A stretch of 42,774 bases of DNA from Oscillospiraceae bacterium (lineage in GTDB: Bacteria; Bacillota; Clostridia; Oscillospirales; Acutalibacteraceae): the NCBI GenBank assembly GCA_029218825.1, contig JAQXSC010000028.1, positions 1-42,774 on the forward strand, written 5' to 3'. The position numbers and the translations under genes are program-made. The notes under the pieces were generated by a model that ran no database searches, was not told the DNA's origin, and saw only the letters and a list, made by a program, of their open reading frames with translations. Below are positions 39,160-42,774 of the stretch, piece by piece; within the stretch, counting starts at the first letter, position 1; every line of letters begins with the position of its first letter.

Positions 39160-39360
39160 ATGAAAAAAGATATACATCCACAGTATGAACAGACAACAAT
39201 TACTTGTGCTTGCGGTAATGTTATTGAAACAGGTTCAACAAAGAAGGATATTCGTGTTGAAGTTTGTTCAAAATGCCATCCTTTCTTCACAGGTAAGCAG
39301 AAGTTAGTTGACACAGGCGGACGTGTTGACAGATTTAAAAAGCGTTTCTCTATGGAATAA
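39160..39360 (+). CDS. rpmE: 50S ribosomal protein L31, zinc form
   Basis: The 66-residue protein has the L31 pattern [15 protein letters not shown], two cysteine pairs (CAC and CSKC) that hold zinc, [20 protein letters not shown] and a basic end. This is the C+ (zinc-binding) type, used when zinc is ample. I start it at ATG 39160, with GAGGTGA five bases upstream; an in-frame GTG at 39151 lies in that ribosome site. It is a single-gene transcript with its own promoter and terminator. Confidence 0.96.
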   Translation: MKKDIHPQYEQTTITCACGNVIETGSTKKDIRVEVCSKCHPFFTGKQKLVDTGGRVDRFKKRFSME

Positions 39361-39382
39361 TTTTTTAAATTCAGTTGTAAAC

Positions 39383-39408
39383 GGCGGCACAGAAGTGCCG
39401 CCCTTTTT
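39383..39408 (+). terminator. Terminator of rpmE
   Basis: GGCGGCAC (39383-39390) pairs perfectly with GTGCCGCC (39395-39402) across AGAA, followed by CTTTTT. Confidence 0.93.
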
Positions 39409-39465
39409 ACTATATATGAAGTTTTGACTATATAGCAGACTTGGAATTTTAAAAATGGTGATTAT

Positions 39466-40092
39466 ATGGACAAAAACTATAAAACCGTAAAATTTAATAC
39501 AAAGGACGAATTTGTAGAAAAACGTTCAAGATTTATCGGATATTGTAAACCGGTGACTACAGAGCAGGAAGCCATTGATTTTATAAATAAAATAAAAAAA
39601 GACCATTGGGACGCAACTCACAACGTATATGCCTACAGTTTAAGAGAAGGGCAAATCAAACGATACAGCGACGACGGAGAGCCTTCCGGAACAGCAGGAA
39701 TGCCTGCCCTTGACGTTATTTTGAAAAATGATGTTGTTGACGTTGTTGTAGTTGTCACACGATATTTTGGCGGTGTGTTGCTTGGTACGGGGGGACTTGT
39801 ACGTGCATATGCAAAGGGTTGCAAAGTTGCCCTTGAAGCCGCAAATATAGTCACAATGGAACTTTGCAGTAAATGTAAAATAAGTTGCTCTTATAATCAG
39901 TACGGCAAGATAAACACACTTGTTATGCAAAAGGGCGGTTATGTTGACAACTGCGACTTTGCCGATAATGTAATAATAGACTTCCATATGCCTGTTGACC
40001 TTGTAAATTCTCTTAACAAATCTCTTGCCGATGCAACCGCAGGAGAGATTACGGTTGAGATTATAGGGGAAAATTATTACGAGAAAGAATAA
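39466..40092 (+). CDS. YigZ/IMPACT-family protein
   Basis: The 208-residue protein has the UPF0029/IMPACT N-terminal domain (FVEKRSRFIGYCKPV, HNVYAYSLREGQIKRYSDDGEPSGTAGMPALDVI in its usual position, VVTRYFGGVLLGTGGLVRAYA) and the C-terminal DUF1949 ferredoxin-like domain (from about 135). Bacterial members are soluble; a translation- or stress-related role has been proposed from the eukaryotic relative IMPACT, but the molecular function is not settled. The gene stands between rpmE and dnaG. Confidence 0.9.
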   Translation: MDKNYKTVKFNTKDEFVEKRSRFIGYCKPVTTEQEAIDFINKIKKDHWDATHNVYAYSLREGQIKRYSDDGEPSGTAGMPALDVILKNDVVDVVVVVTRYFGGVLLGTGGLVRAYAKGCKVALEAANIVTMELCSKCKISCSYNQYGKINTLVMQKGGYVDNCDFADNVIIDFHMPVDLVNSLNKSLADATAGEITVEIIGENYYEKE

Positions 40093-40179
40093 ATATTTTT
40101 GAGAAATCTGCAAATAATTTAGGAATAATATAAATTTTTGCGTATATATAGTCGAAGCACATTAAAAAGGAGGGATACT

Positions 40180-41946
40180 ATGCCGTTGCCGGAGGGCTTT
40201 TTAAGCGAACTTAAAATGCGTAACGATATTACCGATGTTGCGTCAAATTATGTAAATTTAAAAAGACGTGGCAGAAATATGGTAGGCTTGTGTCCTTTCC
40301 ACGGTGAAAAAACTCCTTCCTTTAATATCTATACCGAGAACGGCTCGTTTTTTTGTTTCGGTTGCGGTGTAGGCGGTGATGTAATCACCTTCATTATGAA
40401 AAGTGAAAATCTCGACTACATAGACGCCGTTAAATTTCTTGCCCAACGTGCAGGAATGGAAATGCCTGAAAATGGTTTTGACGACAGTATGTCACTTTTG
40501 AAAAAGCGTATTTACGAGGCAAACCGTGAGGCGGCAAGGTTTTTTTACAGTCAACTCTATTCCAAAACAGGGGAAATCGGTCTAAACTACTTTCGAGGCA
40601 GAGGTTTACAGGAAAAAACTATCCGTCACTTCGGACTTGGTTTTGCCGATGATAACCGCTTTTCCCTCTGCAATCACCTGAAATCAAAAGGCTTTAAAGA
40701 CAGCGAAATTGTTGCCGCAAATTTAGCATTTCAAAGCAAAAGCGGCAGAGGAATTTATGACAGATTTAATAACCGAGTAATGTTTCCTATTATTGATTTA
40801 AGGGGAAATGTTATTGCTTTCGGCGGTAGGATAATGACAGACGAAAAGCCAAAGTACCTCAACACCTCCGACACTCCTGTTTTCGAGAAAAGTGCAAACC
40901 TTTTCTCACTTAACAATGCAAAGAATACAGGGGAAAGAACGCTGATTCTCTGCGAGGGATATATGGACGTAATCGCTGTCAATCAGGCAGGTTTTCAAAA
41001 CGCAGTTGCAACTTTAGGTACAGCCCTTACTCAAAAACAGGCTGTGCTTATGAAAAGATATGCAGACGAGGTTATAATTTGCTATGACGCCGATGAGGCA
41101 GGTCAAAAGGCTACTGCAAGGGCTATTGAGTTGTTGAGAAATGCAGGATTGGTAATAAAGGTTGTGTCTATTCCGCAAGGTAAAGACCCTGACGAGTTTA
41201 TCCGCAGTAGGGGGAGCAGCGGTTCCGAAGCCTTTAAAAATGTCCTTGAAAGCAGCGGCAACGATGTTGAATACCGCTTAAGCAAGTCGAAAAATAAGTA
41301 CAATATGAAACTGCCTGAAAGCCGAGTTGCATATGTAAATGAATGTGCCGGTATTTTATCCGAATTGGATAACCCTGCGGAACGTGAAATTTACGCCTCT
41401 AAAATCAGCGATGAACTTGGAATTTCAAAGGAATCAATTTTACAACTTGTGGAAAAAAATCTAAAAAGAAAAAACAGCAACAGCAGAAAAAAAGAATTTA
41501 GAGCAATTCAAACCAAATTAAGCGGTAGAGATGATAAGGTGAATCCGGACAGGTATAAAAAACCACGTGTAACTTCTGCCGAGGAGGCTTTGTTAGCATA
41601 CTTACTGAACCATCCGGACAAACTTAATTATATTACTTCTCAAATTGACGAGAGTAAAATACAAACGGAATTTTACAAAAAACTTTTCGTATATTTCTGT
41701 GACAGAATTAAAAACGGATATGACCCTCTGAATACCGTTTCGGGGGACTTTACAGCGGAAGAATCTGCAAGGATTTTTCAGATAGCAAACTCCTATTCTT
41801 CACGAGTTTCTACAGAACAATCCTTGCAGGAGTATATAGATGTAATTAATGACGAGTTTCTGAAATTGAAAACCAAGGATGTTGCAAATGCCTCTATTGA
41901 GGATATTCAGGAGCAGTTAAAAAGAATAAGGGAAAGTCATCAGTAA
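40180..41946 (+). CDS. dnaG: DNA primase
   Basis: DnaG makes the RNA primers for replication. The 588-residue protein has an N-terminal zinc ribbon (CPFHGEKTPSFNIY then FCFGCGVGGDVITF, about 38-70), the RNA polymerase domain with RGRGLQEKTIRHFGLG and VMFPIIDLRGNVIAFGGR, a TOPRIM core (LCEGYMDVIAVNQAG; YDADEAGQKA; GKDPDEF) and a C-terminal helicase-interaction domain. Start at ATG 40180, after AAGGAGGGA; an upstream in-frame TTG at 40138 has no ribosome site. rpoD follows 21 bases later, the classic macromolecular synthesis pair. Confidence 0.97.
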   Translation: MPLPEGFLSELKMRNDITDVASNYVNLKRRGRNMVGLCPFHGEKTPSFNIYTENGSFFCFGCGVGGDVITFIMKSENLDYIDAVKFLAQRAGMEMPENGFDDSMSLLKKRIYEANREAARFFYSQLYSKTGEIGLNYFRGRGLQEKTIRHFGLGFADDNRFSLCNHLKSKGFKDSEIVAANLAFQSKSGRGIYDRFNNRVMFPIIDLRGNVIAFGGRIMTDEKPKYLNTSDTPVFEKSANLFSLNNAKNTGERTLILCEGYMDVIAVNQAGFQNAVATLGTALTQKQAVLMKRYADEVIICYDADEAGQKATARAIELLRNAGLVIKVVSIPQGKDPDEFIRSRGSSGSEAFKNVLESSGNDVEYRLSKSKNKYNMKLPESRVAYVNECAGILSELDNPAEREIYASKISDELGISKESILQLVEKNLKRKNSNSRKKEFRAIQTKLSGRDDKVNPDRYKKPRVTSAEEALLAYLLNHPDKLNYITSQIDESKIQTEFYKKLFVYFCDRIKNGYDPLNTVSGDFTAEESARIFQIANSYSSRVSTEQSLQEYIDVINDEFLKLKTKDVANASIEDIQEQLKRIRESHQ

Positions 41947-41967
41947 TGATGAGGAAAGGAAATCAGA

Positions 41968-42774
41968 ATGGTAGTACAACAGGATAAGAAGTCAATAATC
42001 AAGGATTTAACAGAGTTAGGTAAAGCAAAGGGCAGTTTGACCAATGACGAAATTATCGAGGCTTTAGGAGAAATTGAATTTAAACCTGAGGAACTTGAAA
42101 AACTCTACGACAACCTTGAACAGTTGGGTGTAGATATTATTGAAGAGGACGTTGAAAACCTTGTAATTGAGGAACTCGAGGAAATAGCAGGAGCAAAAGA
42201 CGACGGTTCAATGGAAGGTGGAGATGCTCTCTCTATTGACGACCCTGTAAAGGTTTATCTAAAGGAAATCGGCAGAGTACCTTTGCTTACTCCTGAGGAA
42301 GAGGTGGATTTGGCTATCAAAATTGCCGACGGTGATTTAGAGGCTAAAAAGCGTCTGTCCGAGGCAAATTTAAGACTTGTGGTTAGTATTGCCAAAAGAT
42401 ACCTTGGCAGAGGTATGCAGTTTTTGGATTTAATTCAAGAGGGTAATTTAGGTCTTATTAAGGCTGTAGAAAAATTTGATTACACAAAGGGCTTTAAGTT
42501 TTCCACTTATGCTACATGGTGGATTCGTCAGGCTATCACAAGGGCTATTGCCGACCAGGCTCGTACTATCCGTATTCCTGTTCATATGGTAGAAACAATC
42601 AATAAAGTTAAGAAAGTTTCAACACAAATTCTCCACGAGCAGGGGCACGAGCCTACTGCCGAGGAAGTTGCTGAAAAGCTTGATATGTCAGTTGAAAAGG
42701 TCAGAGAAATTTTGAGAGTGGCACAGGAGCCTGTTTCCCTTGAAACACCAATCGGTGAGGAAGAGGACAGCCAC
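41968..42774 (+). CDS. rpoD: Primary sigma factor RpoD/SigA (3' end outside window)
   Basis: The first 269 codons are present and the frame is open to the window edge. The protein starts with region 1.1 ([27 protein letters not shown], given only in part), then an acidic linker, region 1.2 ([22 protein letters not shown]), region 2 with [52 protein letters not shown] and the start of region 3 ([24 protein letters not shown]). This is the housekeeping sigma factor, consistent with the TTGACA/TATAAT promoters seen across the window. GGAAAGGAAA lies upstream of the ATG. Confidence 0.96.
   Translation, partial: MVVQQDKKSIIKDLTELGKAKGSLTNDEIIEALGEIEFKPEELEKLYDNLEQLGVDIIEEDVENLVIEELEEIAGAKDDGSMEGGDALSIDDPVKVYLKEIGRVPLLTPEEEVDLAIKIADGDLEAKKRLSEANLRLVVSIAKRYLGRGMQFLDLIQEGNLGLIKAVEKFDYTKGFKFSTYATWWIRQAITRAIADQARTIRIPVHMVETINKVKKVSTQILHEQGHEPTAEEVAEKLDMSVEKVREILRVAQEPVSLETPIGEEEDSH

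Noticed and set aside
1..42774. CRISPR array, insertion sequence, prophage or integrated element
   Set aside because: No regularly spaced repeats, transposase, integrase, phage gene or terminal repeats were seen. Gene order and base use look even across the window.

Overview
The window reads as chromosome of a low-GC, anaerobic, spore-forming Firmicute of the class Clostridia, probably an Oscillospirales/Ruminococcus-like gut commensal. The grounds are AT-rich spacers, strong AGGAGG-type ribosome sites, AdhE fermentation, a class III ribonucleotide-reductase relative, the sporulation genes yqfC, yqfD and ylbJ, a class B sortase with an SPxTG-type substrate, and the gene order dnaG-rpoD. The genus is inference. 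I see no prophage, insertion sequence, CRISPR array or rRNA, and one tRNA.

Layout. 1-770: tRNA-Leu(UAG) on the minus strand, then a stand-alone protein resembling the C-terminal end of NrdD, whose promoter spacer is filled by an NrdR-box-like palindrome. 780-7080: an acyl-metabolism cluster of two AMP-forming acyl-CoA ligases, a FabF-type ketosynthase, a hotdog thioesterase and a LysR regulator, with related TTATGCA/TGCATAA sites at both promoter regions. 7085-9175: mnmA and nadA. 9255-12200: a small secreted SPQTG protein, its class B sortase and a His-rich LytR-CpsA-Psr protein. 12175-16910: TspO, a kinase-fold phosphotransferase, adhE and a BspA-like leucine-rich-repeat lipoprotein. 17090-22830: a fructose PTS operon (fruR, fruK, IIA, IIBC) that also carries ptsH and ptsI. 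22955-27945: a divergent locus with a PAP2 phosphatase, an AsnO-like asparagine synthetase and YlbJ on one side and YqfC-YqfD on the other. 27940-34080: ymdB, fakA, recG and a DacF-type carboxypeptidase. 34063-35975: a divergent SpoIID-like protein and an unknown membrane protein with an acidic tail. 35985-39057: a threonine T-box, thrS and a VanY-fold protein that has lost its zinc ligands. 39090-42774: rpmE, a YigZ-family gene, dnaG and the start of rpoD, which is cut by the window edge.

How the genes work together. The fru operon encodes fructose uptake, phosphorylation to fructose 1,6-bisphosphate and both general PTS proteins. AdhE would reoxidise NADH by making ethanol. The sortase, its substrate and the LCP protein form a surface-anchoring module. 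The acyl cluster can activate acids, condense acyl groups and release them, but it has no carrier protein, ketoreductase or dehydratase, so its product cannot be predicted. It is the best candidate here for an undescribed pathway. Two further themes are cell-wall proteins with altered catalytic residues (the VanY-like and SpoIID-like proteins) and compact regulatory DNA, such as the hairpin that merges a terminator with the tspO ribosome site. All residue and base matches were made by eye; no searches were run.
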